64,000 nt of DNA. It comes from Methanocalculus sp. MSAO_Arc2. GTDB taxonomy: Archaea > Halobacteriota > Methanomicrobia > Methanomicrobiales > Methanocorpusculaceae. Each line of letters begins with the position of its first letter. Positions within the stretch are counted from its first letter, which is position 1. The stretch covers positions 35,106 through 99,105 of the forward strand of contig QZAC01000038.1 in the NCBI GenBank assembly GCA_003838065.1. The letters are read 5' to 3'. This document shows, one piece after another, positions 9,501-18,180 of the stretch. The notes below the pieces were generated by a model. That model saw only the letters and a list, made by a program, of their open reading frames with translations, ran no database searches and had not been told where the DNA came from. The position numbers and the translations under genes were made by a program.

Positions 9501-11354
9501 TCAAAGCGAAAGGGTCTGCCGGACCCCGGTCTCCTCTGTACGGTATCCACCTGTTTCTTTGAGCAGCGATCGCAGAGAATCCGAGTCGATGATATTCAGG
9601 AGGGCCTCTATCCCGGGATTGCCGAGTTCGTCTGTCATGATTCCCAGTTCATACCGCTCGGTTCCAACCGGGACAAATGACAACCCCATTGTCTCGGCTG
9701 CAGACGCAACACAGAGTCCGGCATCGGCCTCACCGCTCCTGACAGCAAGGGCGACTGCGAGATGGGTCGTCACCTCACGGGTATATCCTGTAATCGAATG
9801 CGGATCAACTGCATGCTTGCGTAAAAGATGATCCAGAAGCATCCGGGTGCCTGATCCCTTCTGACGGTTGACAAACGAAACAGTTTCGATCTCATCAAAC
9901 GAGATGCCTTCACGCGAAACGATACCCTGTTCCCGCTCGGCAACACAGACGAGCGTGACTTCCTCACCAGCAAGGTACCGCTCAAGATACCGGATATTAT
10001 AGGTGCCATCTGGTGCAAGAAGGTGCATTGGAGCAGCATGGCAATGCCGTTTTTTCAGTGCGAGGATACCTCCCATACTCCCGATGTGGGCCGAATGGAC
10101 CGGCAGGGGCGAGAGGAGATCTGCTATCCGGTCAAGTACCGGATCATGGCTTCCTGCAAGAATGATGCCGGATTTGATCTGCTTCTCTGGCACGTTTGTT
10201 GAAATTGCTACTGTTTCACCAGCTTCAATACCCTCACTGTCCCGGGGTATCCTGAGAACACCATGTGAACGGACCGCACTCATCTGAACACCTGCACCAC
10301 GCGAGAGGGGTGTTGCAATCATCCTCCCTGCCACAAAGCCCATAACCATCAGGACAAACTCGTCTGTTCCGATATCTGAAGTCAGGGCACGGGTCAGTTC
10401 TGCACTGATGATGTCAGGATCGTGAACCGGGATCCCGGCACCACTGATCACCGGGGTGATTATCTCGCGGATGATCGTGAGTGCCGAGAGTGGATAACCC
10501 GGGAGACCGATGACCGGTTTGCCGTGTATTGACCCGATGATCACCGGTTTGCCTGGTTTGATCGAAACGCCATGGACCAGCACCGTGCCCAGTTCATCCA
10601 CAACCTGCGCAGTGTAGTCTTTCGTTCCTTTCGATGATCCGGCAGAGATGATAATGAGATCATGATCCTCTGCTGCATTGACAAGGGCATCCCGGATCGA
10701 TTCGGGATCGTCTGGGACAGGCAAAAAGAGGTCTGCATCAACTCCCAGGGATCGCAGGTGTGCCTGCGCCATCAGGCAGTTGCTCTCAACAACCTGGCCC
10801 GGAAGTGGGCGGGTGCCGTGTTTCACCAGTTCACCGCCTGTCGGGATGAGCGCAGCAGAAAGGGAGAGGACATCCAGGTCGGTGATCCCATATGCGGCAA
10901 GGGCACCAATATCATGGTACAGGATCCTGTGGCCACGCGGGACTGCCATCTCAGACTCTGCAATATCCTCCCCGACAGGGCGGACATGCTGCCATGGGGC
11001 AGCGGGTGCCCTGATGCTGTAGTGTCCGTCATCGATTTTGACATCCTCGATCATGATTACTGCATCATAGCCGGGAGGCAGAACATTGCCGGTATTGACC
11101 AGGACTGCATCAGCCAGCCTGACCGGGAACTTATCGGTTGCACCGTGTGTATCCTGCGATCGAACGGCGATCCCGTCCATCGCAGAGAGATGCGCCTCGG
11201 GAACAGAATATTCTGCAAAAACCGGCTCCGCTGTCACCCTGCCAACGCTATCCATCAGGGGGATCCTGATTGTGCGCGTTGCAGGAGGACAGTTCTGCTG
11301 TATGGTATCGATGGCTGACTCCAGCGTCACAAGGGAGAGATACCGGCTTACCAC
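9501..11354 (-). CDS. moeA: MoeA-type molybdopterin biosynthesis protein fused to a PBP-like domain
   Basis: A 617-residue protein with two parts. Residues 1 to about 400 are a MoeA molybdenum insertase (GDAVIMIED-like segment, SAGSSKGTKDY, GLPGYPLSA), which inserts metal into molybdopterin. Residues from about 405 onward form a PBP-like (ModA/LysR-substrate-domain-like) module beginning SGIILAGSHDPVLD, with the ligand-cleft strand VSFVNRQKGSGTR. This fusion is common in archaea and some bacteria and is thought to sense or bind an oxyanion or cofactor precursor. The GTG start at 11354 overlaps the end of the preceding moeA by seven bases, so both are made from one transcript. Methanogens need the cofactor for formylmethanofuran dehydrogenase and formate dehydrogenase. 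Confidence 0.93.
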   Translation of the reverse strand: MVSRYLSLVTLESAIDTIQQNCPPATRTIRIPLMDSVGRVTAEPVFAEYSVPEAHLSAMDGIAVRSQDTHGATDKFPVRLADAVLVNTGNVLPPGYDAVIMIEDVKIDDGHYSIRAPAAPWQHVRPVGEDIAESEMAVPRGHRILYHDIGALAAYGITDLDVLSLSAALIPTGGELVKHGTRPLPGQVVESNCLMAQAHLRSLGVDADLFLPVPDDPESIRDALVNAAEDHDLIIISAGSSKGTKDYTAQVVDELGTVLVHGVSIKPGKPVIIGSIHGKPVIGLPGYPLSALTIIREIITPVISGAGIPVHDPDIISAELTRALTSDIGTDEFVLMVMGFVAGRMIATPLSRGAGVQMSAVRSHGVLRIPRDSEGIEAGETVAISTNVPEKQIKSGIILAGSHDPVLDRIADLLSPLPVHSAHIGSMGGILALKKRHCHAAPMHLLAPDGTYNIRYLERYLAGEEVTLVCVAEREQGIVSREGISFDEIETVSFVNRQKGSGTRMLLDHLLRKHAVDPHSITGYTREVTTHLAVALAVRSGEADAGLCVASAAETMGLSFVPVGTERYELGIMTDELGNPGIEALLNIIDSDSLRSLLKETGGYRTEETGVRQTLSL

Positions 11355-12550
11355 AGGACCACCCGAACCAGGGTCCCTGCCTCATATCCTTCGGATTCTG
11401 CAGGCACCTTTACAAATCCATCACTCTGAACGAGGGTATGAAGAAGCCCGGACTTTGAAAAAAGCGGCGTGGCCGTGGTATCACTGAGACGCACCCTCAC
11501 ATAATCTTCCCTTCCTTTCGCAGAAGGGATGCCCGTATCAAGAGTAGCAGAACAGACAACATCCGGTATTGTCCTACCGCTCATTGCAGAAAGGAGCGGT
11601 GCAACAATGGCCCGCAGTACCATGAAGGCCGAAGATGGGTGACCTGGAAGCCCGATCACCGGACAATCTGAGATCTGTCCGATGATGGTCGGTTTTCCCG
11701 GTGATATCGCAATACCATGCACCAGGATGCGTCCGAGATCGGCTATCACACGTGCAGTTGCATCCCGGTCATCCTTTGAACTTCCACCTGAAACCAGGAT
11801 CGCATCTGCAACAGACACCGCTTCCTGTATGGCAGCTGCAAGTGCATCCGGATCATCGAGCACGATGCCACGTGGCACCGGCCTGCACCCGTACTGGCGG
11901 ATAAACGATTCACACACTATCGAGTTTACATCCCTGACCATGCCGGGTGGAGGAATCTCGCCGGGCGGGACAACCTCATTGCCGGTTGCAATAACCGCGA
12001 TTTTTGGAATGTTTTTGACAGAGACCGAGAGGATGCCTGCTGCGGCAAGGACACCAGCCTCCTGTGGAAGGATCTGACGGCCTGAACTGAGAATCAGATC
12101 GCCCTTCTTGAAATCCTCATCCGGTGCAACGATATTCTCTCCTGATGCAGCAGGCCGCATCACCAGGATACTATCTCCCGCAGTCTCGGAATATTCGATC
12201 ATCACAACGGCATCTGCGCCATCCGGGACCATCCCCCCTGTCGGGACATACCTGCACTCACCGGGCCGTATTACACCGGGATCAGCTGAACCCATCTCGA
12301 TCCTGCCTGTGCAGGTGATAATTGAAGGAAGCGACTCAAGAGCTCCGGCAGTATCGGCCGCGATGACGGCATACCCATCAACGATCGACCGGGCAAACCC
12401 CGGCATGTCATGGTCAGCGAAGACATCCCTCTCCAGGATGCGCAGTGGAGCCTGTGATAGCAAAACGGTCTCCTCACCGGTATCAGGTGCAATAGAAAGA
12501 AGAGAGGCTACTGCCTCCCTGACCGGGATGATCCGGAGAAAACGACTCAT
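11348..12550 (-). CDS. moeA: MoeA-type molybdopterin molybdenum/tungsten insertase
   Basis: A 400-residue stand-alone MoeA. Typical blocks are visible: GYAVIAADTAG near residue 60, VPTGGMVPDGADAVVMIE, LVSGGSSKDDRDAT and VIGLPGHPSSAF. It should catalyse metal insertion into adenylylated molybdopterin. The frame can be extended to a TTG at 12571, but the ATG at 12550 overlaps the stop of the small upstream gene in an ATGA arrangement and gives the standard N-terminus (MSRFLRIIPVREA), so that start is chosen. Two MoeA proteins in one operon suggest that one handles molybdenum and the other tungsten, or that they act at different steps (inference). Confidence 0.93.
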   Translation of the reverse strand: MSRFLRIIPVREAVASLLSIAPDTGEETVLLSQAPLRILERDVFADHDMPGFARSIVDGYAVIAADTAGALESLPSIITCTGRIEMGSADPGVIRPGECRYVPTGGMVPDGADAVVMIEYSETAGDSILVMRPAASGENIVAPDEDFKKGDLILSSGRQILPQEAGVLAAAGILSVSVKNIPKIAVIATGNEVVPPGEIPPPGMVRDVNSIVCESFIRQYGCRPVPRGIVLDDPDALAAAIQEAVSVADAILVSGGSSKDDRDATARVIADLGRILVHGIAISPGKPTIIGQISDCPVIGLPGHPSSAFMVLRAIVAPLLSAMSGRTIPDVVCSATLDTGIPSAKGREDYVRVRLSDTTATPLFSKSGLLHTLVQSDGFVKVPAESEGYEAGTLVRVVLW

Positions 12551-12723
12551 TTGAAACAACCCAGCTGGCAACCACGGATTTTTATACCGTTTCTGTTGCA
12601 GTAACGGGCTATCTCCATTTTATCAATTCCATGCTTCTCTGAGATCGCAAATGCTGTTTCACACTGGATCTCTTTGTCGATGCCTTCTGCAGCGAAGACC
12701 TGTGCTACTATATCCTGTGACAT
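12547..12723 (-). CDS. Small cysteine-containing conserved-looking protein ahead of moeA
   Basis: A 58-residue reading frame, ATG at 12723 and TGA at 12547-12549, whose stop overlaps the moeA start (ATGA). The N-terminal half (MSQDIVAQVFAAEGIDKE) is helical. The second half (AFAISEKHGIDKMEIARY) resembles the first helices of a helix-turn-helix, and the tail carries a Cys pair in GIKIRGCQLGCF with two more Cys at positions 21 and 42. A TATA-like ACTATATCG lies about 25 bases upstream of the ATG, so the message may be nearly leaderless. Position and coupling suggest a role in molybdopterin metal handling or sensing, possibly as a truncated ModE-like regulator (inference only). Confidence 0.75.
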   Translation of the reverse strand: MSQDIVAQVFAAEGIDKEIQCETAFAISEKHGIDKMEIARYCNRNGIKIRGCQLGCFK

Positions 12724-12814
12724 ACTGTTGTGTTGTTTTGGTACGATATAGTATTTACAGATCGGGATCTAAAGGGCAGAAATACTTAACCACCGGGATC
12801 AAATAATCCGGGAG

Positions 12815-14134
12815 ATGGTTACAGCGCTTGTACATTCACGCCTCGATCCGGCAGGGGTGGCAATCCGATCCGCTATCGACGATATCATGAAACACGATCG
12901 ATGGGCAGAATGGCCTCTCCTCTTGAACGGGGTTGTCTTTCATGAAACAGAGGGGAGGCTGATCTATGAAGAAGGCCTTGACAGGAGAATTGATGCTGAC
13001 CGCATTATCTTTCTCTCACGACATACAAGCAAAAATCCTGAACCGGTCCTGACTGTGCATGTGACCGGAAATTTTGATGAAGCTGCATTTGGCGGTAGAC
13101 CAAACGAACTGTCAAAAGCCGACCCTGCGATGATGCAGGCGGTTCTGAAAAACCTGATCCGGTATGCACCTGATGGGTACCGTGCCGGCTACGAAGTGAC
13201 CCATCATGGACCAGGTGATCTCACAACCCCATCTTTTTTTGTTGAGATTGGAAGCACAGAGAAAGAATGGCATGATCCTGTTGCCGCCCGGGTCGTTGCA
13301 CGATGCGTCCTCTCGGCAGAACCTGGTGCTGTGGTCCCCCTGATCGGTTTTGGTGGGACACACTATGCGGTCCGGCAAACCGCGATTGCAGCAGAGACAC
13401 GGGGGGCTTTTGGCCACATCGCACACTCGCGTGATGCAGCGCTCATCACGCAGGAGAAGATCAGGCTGATGGCAGAACAAACCGGTGCAGTCGCAGGCTA
13501 CATCGATAAAAAAGCAGTTAGCGGGTCGGTGGCCAGCACAATCAGCAATCTTCTGACCAGTATCGGGCTTCCTATCCTGACAGAAGGCATGCTGCGGGAG
13601 ATGGGGGAGCTGTCCTGGGAGACCTGGTGCAGAGCTGCGGAACTCGCATCGAAGGTCTCTCCCGGGGCTATGATGAAAAACCATGGGTTATGGGAGGACT
13701 GTACACTCACAACAGTCGAAATACACGAAGAACTTCTGAACGAAGCACTCTGGGGCGATAATGAGGAATTTATCTCGCTTCTTGACACAATAACCCCATG
13801 CATCAGGATCACGACCAACGGCCGCACCGCCCTTCCGGTCTTCATCGTGTGCCAGAAGAGAGCATCACAATTAGCAAGTGATTTAATAACCCTGTGTGTA
13901 CAACAGATCACGAAACATTCTCTTTCTGTTATTGAAGGTGATCACCTCATCATCAGAAGAGATCGTTTTGACCCTGAGAAAGCGCGCAAATTCGGGGTAC
14001 AACCCGGCCCACTCTTCGGCAGGCTGGCCAGCGGGCAGGAAGTTTCTGTCGATGGAAGGGTCATCAGACCAGAAATGGTCAGCTCCCGTGTTGTGCGGGA
14101 GATCAGAATCCCGGGATTGGAGAGATATACATGA
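12815..14134 (+). CDS. dtdA: D-aminoacyl-tRNA deacylase (DtdA/GEK1 type)
   Basis: A 439-residue archaeal/plant-type D-aminoacyl-tRNA deacylase, which hydrolyses D-amino acids wrongly attached to tRNA. Family blocks are plain: [20 protein letters not shown] with GSTEKEW (about residues 128-150) and [15 protein letters not shown] with HIAHSRD (about 175-205). Many family members are near 270 residues; the present protein has an extra C-terminal extension of about 170 residues, as in several Methanomicrobiales proteins (from memory). The ATG at 12815 follows a GGGAG motif, with a TATA-like AATACTTAA about 30 bases upstream. Its stop overlaps the ftsZ start (ATGA), placing it first in a dtdA-ftsZ-secE-nusG unit. 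Confidence 0.9.
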   Translation: MVTALVHSRLDPAGVAIRSAIDDIMKHDRWAEWPLLLNGVVFHETEGRLIYEEGLDRRIDADRIIFLSRHTSKNPEPVLTVHVTGNFDEAAFGGRPNELSKADPAMMQAVLKNLIRYAPDGYRAGYEVTHHGPGDLTTPSFFVEIGSTEKEWHDPVAARVVARCVLSAEPGAVVPLIGFGGTHYAVRQTAIAAETRGAFGHIAHSRDAALITQEKIRLMAEQTGAVAGYIDKKAVSGSVASTISNLLTSIGLPILTEGMLREMGELSWETWCRAAELASKVSPGAMMKNHGLWEDCTLTTVEIHEELLNEALWGDNEEFISLLDTITPCIRITTNGRTALPVFIVCQKRASQLASDLITLCVQQITKHSLSVIEGDHLIIRRDRFDPEKARKFGVQPGPLFGRLASGQEVSVDGRVIRPEMVSSRVVREIRIPGLERYT

Positions 14135-15300
14135 GATCAATCGTGGAAGAGGCATTAAATCGGAAGAAGGAAGAGGATGCAGAGGTGGCCGAGTATTCCT
14201 CTTCATTAACTGAACGCTCACCAATAGTGGACGCTCAGGCTCAGCCGGTGACAGAGAGGGTAATTGAAGATGACGACTTCGAAGATGTTCTCGCATCACT
14301 GCGCACCATCATCACCGTCATCGGGTGCGGGGGCGGCGGTTCAAATACCGTAAACAGGATGTTTGAAGAAAATATCCATGGGGCACAGATGATTGCTATC
14401 AATACTGATGCCCAGCATCTTGCTATGACAAAGGCCGACCGGAGAATGTTGATCGGTCGGCAGACGACCAAGGGGCTTGGTGCCGGCGCTATGCCGCGTC
14501 GTGGGGAAGAGGCAGCACTCGAAAGTGAAGTTGATATTCACCGTGTTCTCGCCGGGAGCCATATGGTCTTTGTTACTGCAGGCCTCGGCGGAGGTACCGG
14601 GACCGGATCCGCCCCCATCGTTGCAAAGGCTGCACGCGAAGAGGGTGCGCTGACGATCGCCGTTGTCACGCTTCCGTTCACTGCTGAGGGTGCCAACCGG
14701 ATGGAAAATGCCGAAGCAGGCCTGGAACACCTTCGTGAAGTTGCAGATACTGTCATTGTCGTACCTAACGACCGGCTCCTCGAAGTGGTGCCGCGCCTCC
14801 CCCTTACAACCGCATTCAAGGTTGCAGATGAAGTGTTGATGAAAGCCGTCAAGGGAATTACCGAGCTCATCACCCTCCCGGGTCTGGTCAACCTGGACTT
14901 TGCCGATGTCAGATCTGTTATGGAGCAGGGCGGCATTGCAATGATCGGGATGGGAGAATCCGATTCTGAAGACAAAGCTGCAGATTCCGTGAAGAAAGCC
15001 CTCCGCTCCCCGCTTCTTGATGTTGATATCTCAGGAGCCACCGCGGCTCTTGTGAATGTGGTCGGTGGGCCGGATATGACCATGGCTGAGGCTGAAGGAG
15101 TTGTACAGGAGATATACGAGCGGATTGATCCGGATGCACGGATCATCTGGGGTGCACAGATCGACTCTGGCATGCAGAGCCGGATGAGAACGATGCTGAT
15201 TGTAACTGGTGTGCAGTCTCCACAGATCCTTGGGAAAATTGAACACCCATCCTATGCACAACGCGTTCAGAAACAATATGATATCGATTTTTTGAAGTGA
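14131..15300 (+). CDS. ftsZ: Cell division GTPase FtsZ
   Basis: A 389-residue tubulin-family GTPase that polymerises into the division ring. The signature GGGTGTG lies at residues 153-159, the N-terminal nucleotide loop reads [10 protein letters not shown] (63-72), and the T7 catalytic loop reads NLDFADV. A charged, probably disordered 55-residue N-terminal extension precedes the GTPase core; there is only a short C-terminal tail after the core. Archaea often have two FtsZ proteins; synteny with secE-nusG is a known euryarchaeal arrangement. The start overlaps the dtdA stop by four bases and secE begins six bases after the stop. Confidence 0.97.
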   Translation: MRSIVEEALNRKKEEDAEVAEYSSSLTERSPIVDAQAQPVTERVIEDDDFEDVLASLRTIITVIGCGGGGSNTVNRMFEENIHGAQMIAINTDAQHLAMTKADRRMLIGRQTTKGLGAGAMPRRGEEAALESEVDIHRVLAGSHMVFVTAGLGGGTGTGSAPIVAKAAREEGALTIAVVTLPFTAEGANRMENAEAGLEHLREVADTVIVVPNDRLLEVVPRLPLTTAFKVADEVLMKAVKGITELITLPGLVNLDFADVRSVMEQGGIAMIGMGESDSEDKAADSVKKALRSPLLDVDISGATAALVNVVGGPDMTMAEAEGVVQEIYERIDPDARIIWGAQIDSGMQSRMRTMLIVTGVQSPQILGKIEHPSYAQRVQKQYDIDFLK

Positions 15301-15306
15301 TGAGAC

Positions 15307-15513
15307 ATGGAAAAGCCTGAATTTAAAAAACCCGATCTCAAGGGTTTTAACATCAATGAGGAACTCTTCCGGAAATATATCCGTGTCCTGAAACTGGCAC
15401 GGACACCCACACGAGAAGAGTTCTCCAAGATTGGCCTTGTAGCAGCAATAGGAATAAGCATTATCGGCCTGATCGGTTTTTTCCTCTACGAAATCATGCT
15501 TGTTGCAAATTAA
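15307..15513 (+). CDS. secE: Preprotein translocase subunit SecE (Sec61 gamma)
   Basis: A 68-residue protein with a charged N-terminal amphipathic helix (LFRKYIRVLKLARTPTREEF) and one C-terminal membrane segment (IGLVAAIGISIIGLIGFFLY). Size, topology and position between ftsZ and nusG identify it as the SecE/Sec61-gamma subunit that clamps the SecY channel in the cell membrane. It is separated by six bases from ftsZ and followed within ten bases by nusG, so the three are co-transcribed. Confidence 0.95.
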   Translation: MEKPEFKKPDLKGFNINEELFRKYIRVLKLARTPTREEFSKIGLVAAIGISIIGLIGFFLYEIMLVAN

Positions 15514-15522
15514 TTGATCACT

Positions 15523-15996
15523 ATGACCGGGGCTGAAAACCATTACTATGCCATCAAAACGACTTCGAAACAGGAGCGCGCAGTAGCCGATGCTATATTC
15601 CGCACGGTTGAACGAAGATTAATTGATATTAAGGTCTCATCGGTGATTGTGCCCGAAGAGCTGAAAGGATACGTTATCGTTGAATCACCAGAGGGACGTG
15701 GCCGGATCCAGGAGCTTATTGAACAGATACCAAGTGCACGATCTGTTGTCCCGGGAGAGACCCGATTTGAAGAGGTCCAGCATTATCTGGTTCCAAAACC
15801 TGTCGTCTCGGGGATTGAAGAGGGAACCATTATCGAATTGATTGCAGGACCTTTCAAAGGAGAAAAAGCGGTTGTTAAACGTATCGATCTTGGAAAAGAA
15901 GAAATAACAGTCGAGCTATACGAGAGTATCGTTCCAATCCCGATCACAGTTCGCGGTGATCATGTCAGGGTCATCGAGCGGAAGGGCGAAGAATAA
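15523..15996 (+). CDS. spt5: Transcription elongation factor NusG/Spt5
   Basis: A 157-residue Spt5/NusG: an NGN domain (NHYYAIKTTSKQERAVADAI at the start, then YVIVESPEGRGRIQELIEQI) followed by a KOW domain (IIELIAGPFKGEKAVVKRID). It binds the RNA polymerase clamp with Spt4 and promotes elongation. The frame is open from a TTG at 15514 directly after the secE stop, but the ATG at 15523 gives the normal archaeal N-terminus and is preferred. It ends the dtdA-ftsZ-secE-nusG unit; 142 bases with a separate promoter precede the ribosomal L11 gene. Confidence 0.96.
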   Translation: MTGAENHYYAIKTTSKQERAVADAIFRTVERRLIDIKVSSVIVPEELKGYVIVESPEGRGRIQELIEQIPSARSVVPGETRFEEVQHYLVPKPVVSGIEEGTIIELIAGPFKGEKAVVKRIDLGKEEITVELYESIVPIPITVRGDHVRVIERKGEE

Positions 15997-16059
15997 TCCA
16001 TATGCGCACACAGTCGCTTCTGCACAGATATCCCGCCACCAACTCTTTCTCTTCCCATC

Positions 16060-16068
16060 ATATTTATC
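16060..16068 (+). promoter_or_regulatory. Candidate TATA box for the L11-L1-L10-L12 operon
   Basis: The sequence ATATTTATC in the nusG-L11 gap fits an archaeal TATA box. A start site about 25-30 bases downstream would give a leader of about 50 bases that includes the hairpin at 16104-16121 and the GGTGAT Shine-Dalgarno at 16130-16135. A second TATA-like CATATATGA lies at 16083-16091. Confidence 0.45.
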
Positions 16069-16103
16069 ATACCAGGCGTTGACATATATGAACCACAGCT
16101 GAG

Positions 16104-16121
16104 AGCCCGGATAAACGGGCT
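16104..16121 (+). promoter_or_regulatory. Hairpin in the L11 leader
   Basis: AGCCCG and CGGGCT form a perfect six-pair stem around a GATAAA loop, eight bases before the L11 Shine-Dalgarno. Flanking ACA (16095-16097) and TGT (16121-16123) could add an outer stem with a bulge. It could modulate L11 translation or be bound by a ribosomal protein, but it does not show the L1-type asymmetric loop found 500 bases downstream. Confidence 0.4.
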
Positions 16122-16138
16122 GTTGGCATGGTGATATT

Positions 16139-16615
16139 ATGGCAGAAACTGTCGAGGTACTGGTACCCGGCGGTAGAGCGACCGCAGGCCCGCCATTGGG
16201 TCCGGCGCTGGGTCCCCTGGGAATCAACGTGAAGGGTGTTGTCGACGAGATAAATCGGAAGACAGCTGAATTCAATGGAATGACTGTTCCCGTTACGGTG
16301 GAGGTTGATGATAAGAAAAACTTCACCATCTCGGTGGGTATCCCACCGACAACGGCGCTGATCTTATCTGAAGTTGGTTCCGGAAAGGGGTCATCAAACC
16401 CCAATACCCAGCCGGTTGGTAATCTGCCGCTTGAAGCGATCATCCGGATCGCCCGCATGAAACAGGAGTCCATGCTCTCCTATGACCTCAGAAACGCGGT
16501 CAAGGAAGTGATGGGCACCTGCCGCTCAGTAGGAGTGACGATCGAAGGCATGAAGGCACAGGATGCCATTGCCAAAGTCGATGCAGGCGCATTCGATGAT
16601 CAGCTGAACGCATAG
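16139..16615 (+). CDS. rpl11: 50S ribosomal protein L11 (uL11)
   Basis: A 158-residue uL11, which binds the GTPase-associated centre of 23S rRNA. The hallmark N-terminal motif GPPLGPALGPLGINVK (residues 18-33) is intact and the C-terminal RNA-binding domain follows (VMGTCRSVGVTIEG near the end). GGTGAT five bases before the ATG is a strong ribosome-binding site. It is the first gene of the L11-L1-L10-L12 stalk operon; 62 bases, containing the predicted L1 operator, separate it from L1. Confidence 0.98.
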   Translation: MAETVEVLVPGGRATAGPPLGPALGPLGINVKGVVDEINRKTAEFNGMTVPVTVEVDDKKNFTISVGIPPTTALILSEVGSGKGSSNPNTQPVGNLPLEAIIRIARMKQESMLSYDLRNAVKEVMGTCRSVGVTIEGMKAQDAIAKVDAGAFDDQLNA

Positions 16616-16627
16616 ACATTCAGACAA

Positions 16628-16668
16628 CCATAGGAGATCGCAGACATTGCGGTCGAGGACTATGGAGG
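16628..16668 (+). promoter_or_regulatory. Predicted ribosomal protein L1 binding site (translational operator)
   Basis: In the L11-L1 gap, CCATAG (16628-16633) pairs with CTATGG (16660-16665), and ATCGCA (16637-16642) pairs with TGCGGT (16648-16653), with one U-G pair. The two stems are separated by an asymmetric internal loop: GAG on the 5' side and CGAGGA on the 3' side. As I recall it, that is the loop arrangement of the methanococcal L1 mRNA site (GAG opposite CGAGAA) and of the L1 site on 23S rRNA. The 3' strand of the outer stem runs into the L1 Shine-Dalgarno GGAGG (16664-16668), so L1 binding would block L1 initiation. Confidence 0.8.
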
Positions 16669-16677
16669 CATACGTAC

Positions 16678-17319
16678 ATGGTTGATATAACCCAGATTCA
16701 GAATGCCGTATCTACGGCTCTTGAGCAGGCGCCTGAGAGGAAGTTCCGGGAGAGTGTGGATATCACAGTCAACCTGAAGAACATTGACATGGCCCAGCCA
16801 AAAAACCGTATTGATACGACGATTCTTCTGCCAGAGAGTACAGGCACCAAAAAGATCGCGGTTCTGGGCAAAGGAGAGATCACCTACCAGGCAAAAGAAG
16901 CGGGTGTCGATATCATCATCGGCCCCGAAGAAATCGAACGCCTGGGAGGAGCTCCCCGTGAAGCCCGCCAGGTTGCAGGCGAGTATGACTTTTTCCTTGC
17001 AGAAACCGCAGTTATGCCACTCGTAGGCCGATTTTTGGGTCCCAGACTTGGTCCACGCGGAAAAATGCCGATGCCCATCCCCCCGGGACAGGAGATCAGG
17101 CCGATTGTTGAACGGCTGCGTGGATCCATCAGGATCAGAACAAAGGACAAGCTGACGTTTTCAGCAAAAGTCGGGACGACAGAAATGTCGTCAGAACAGA
17201 TAGCCGAGAATATATATGCGGTCCTGAAAAAGGTCGAGACAACGCTCGAACAGGGTTCACAGAATATTCGCTCGGTCTATGTCAAGACAACCATGGGCCC
17301 GGCAGTGAGGGTGATCTAG
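16678..17319 (+). CDS. rpl1: 50S ribosomal protein L1 (uL1)
   Basis: A 213-residue uL1, the mobile L1-stalk protein and, in methanogens, a translational repressor of its own operon. The typical archaeal C-terminal half is visible (GRFLGPRLGPRGKMPMPIPP, about residues 117-136, and the rRNA-binding sequence KDKLTFSAKVGTTEMSSEQI). GGAGG lies nine bases before the ATG at 16678 and is partly paired in the operator hairpin. L10 starts on the base after its stop codon. Confidence 0.98.
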   Translation: MVDITQIQNAVSTALEQAPERKFRESVDITVNLKNIDMAQPKNRIDTTILLPESTGTKKIAVLGKGEITYQAKEAGVDIIIGPEEIERLGGAPREARQVAGEYDFFLAETAVMPLVGRFLGPRLGPRGKMPMPIPPGQEIRPIVERLRGSIRIRTKDKLTFSAKVGTTEMSSEQIAENIYAVLKKVETTLEQGSQNIRSVYVKTTMGPAVRVI

Positions 17320-18168
17320 ATGGCAATATACACAAGCCACCTGCCCCAATGGAAGCGGGATATTGTTGAAGAGATTAAGAAGAATGTTGATAGCTACGCC
17401 CTGCTTGGCCTCATTGATACATATGGCATCCCTGCCACACAGTTCCAGCAGATCCGGCGGAACCTCAAAGATACAACCGTTATCAAAGTGATGAGAAATA
17501 CCCTGATTGAACAGGCATTCACAGAGCTTGGCGGTGTGTATGAGGACCTTAAAGAACATATTACAGGACATTCGGCACTGATCTTTACAAACGAGAATCC
17601 ATTTCGGCTTTATCAATCCCTGGAACAGACGAAAACAAAGCGAACCGCCAAAGCTGGTGAAATCGCACCAGAAGATATCGTCGTTTCAAAAGGGCCAACA
17701 AGCTTCAAGCCAGGGCCGATCGTCAGTGAACTCCAGCAGGCCGGTATCCCCGCCACAATCGAAGGCGGGAAGGTGAAGATACGTGAGACCAAGACGGTCG
17801 TGAAGGCCGGAGAAGCGATCGACAGAAAGAAGGTCGGCATCCTCTCCAAACTCGGTGTCAAACCGATGGATGTTGGATTATCGCTTCACGTCGCACTCTA
17901 TCAGGACCACCTGTATCTTCCGGATGTGCTCGGTATTGACGAAGCTGAATACTACAATAAGCTCGTCCTTGCCGTCCAGCAGGCATTCAACCTCTCGGTC
18001 AATACAGCATATCCGACTGCATTCACCATTGAGGCAATCCTTGCAAAAGCATATCGTGAGGCTCGCAGTCTCGGCATAGAGGCTTCAATCTACGAGAAAG
18101 ATGTCATTGAAGACATCATCGCTACGGCATACAGACAGATGAACACAATCAAAGCATTAGTTGAATAA
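17320..18168 (+). CDS. rpl10: 50S ribosomal protein L10 (P0, uL10)
   Basis: A 282-residue uL10/P0, the base of the ribosomal stalk that anchors L12 dimers. The rRNA-binding N-terminal domain (residues 1-105), the archaeal insertion (about 110-185) and the C-terminal spine helices that hold L12 (from about 210) are present. It ends in TIKALVE without the alanine-rich acidic tail and the GALFG end seen in many archaeal P0 proteins and in the L12 gene next to it. The tail-less form may be usual in this lineage. Its ATG follows directly on the L1 stop, so translation is coupled. Confidence 0.96.
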   Translation: MAIYTSHLPQWKRDIVEEIKKNVDSYALLGLIDTYGIPATQFQQIRRNLKDTTVIKVMRNTLIEQAFTELGGVYEDLKEHITGHSALIFTNENPFRLYQSLEQTKTKRTAKAGEIAPEDIVVSKGPTSFKPGPIVSELQQAGIPATIEGGKVKIRETKTVVKAGEAIDRKKVGILSKLGVKPMDVGLSLHVALYQDHLYLPDVLGIDEAEYYNKLVLAVQQAFNLSVNTAYPTAFTIEAILAKAYREARSLGIEASIYEKDVIEDIIATAYRQMNTIKALVE

Positions 18169-18180
18169 GGTGACTGAACT

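Noticed and set aside
10662..11318. A 218-codon plus-strand frame opposite the moeA fusion gene.
   Set aside because: It lies antisense to a clear MoeA sequence and reads as cysteine- and arginine-rich nonsense.
13112..13684. A 190-codon minus-strand frame opposite dtdA.
   Set aside because: Antisense to the conserved deacylase motifs, with no family resemblance.
16104..16121. A second L1-type operator in the L11 leader.
   Set aside because: The hairpin is symmetric and lacks the GAG/CGAG(A/G)A internal loop, so it is listed only as a plain leader hairpin.
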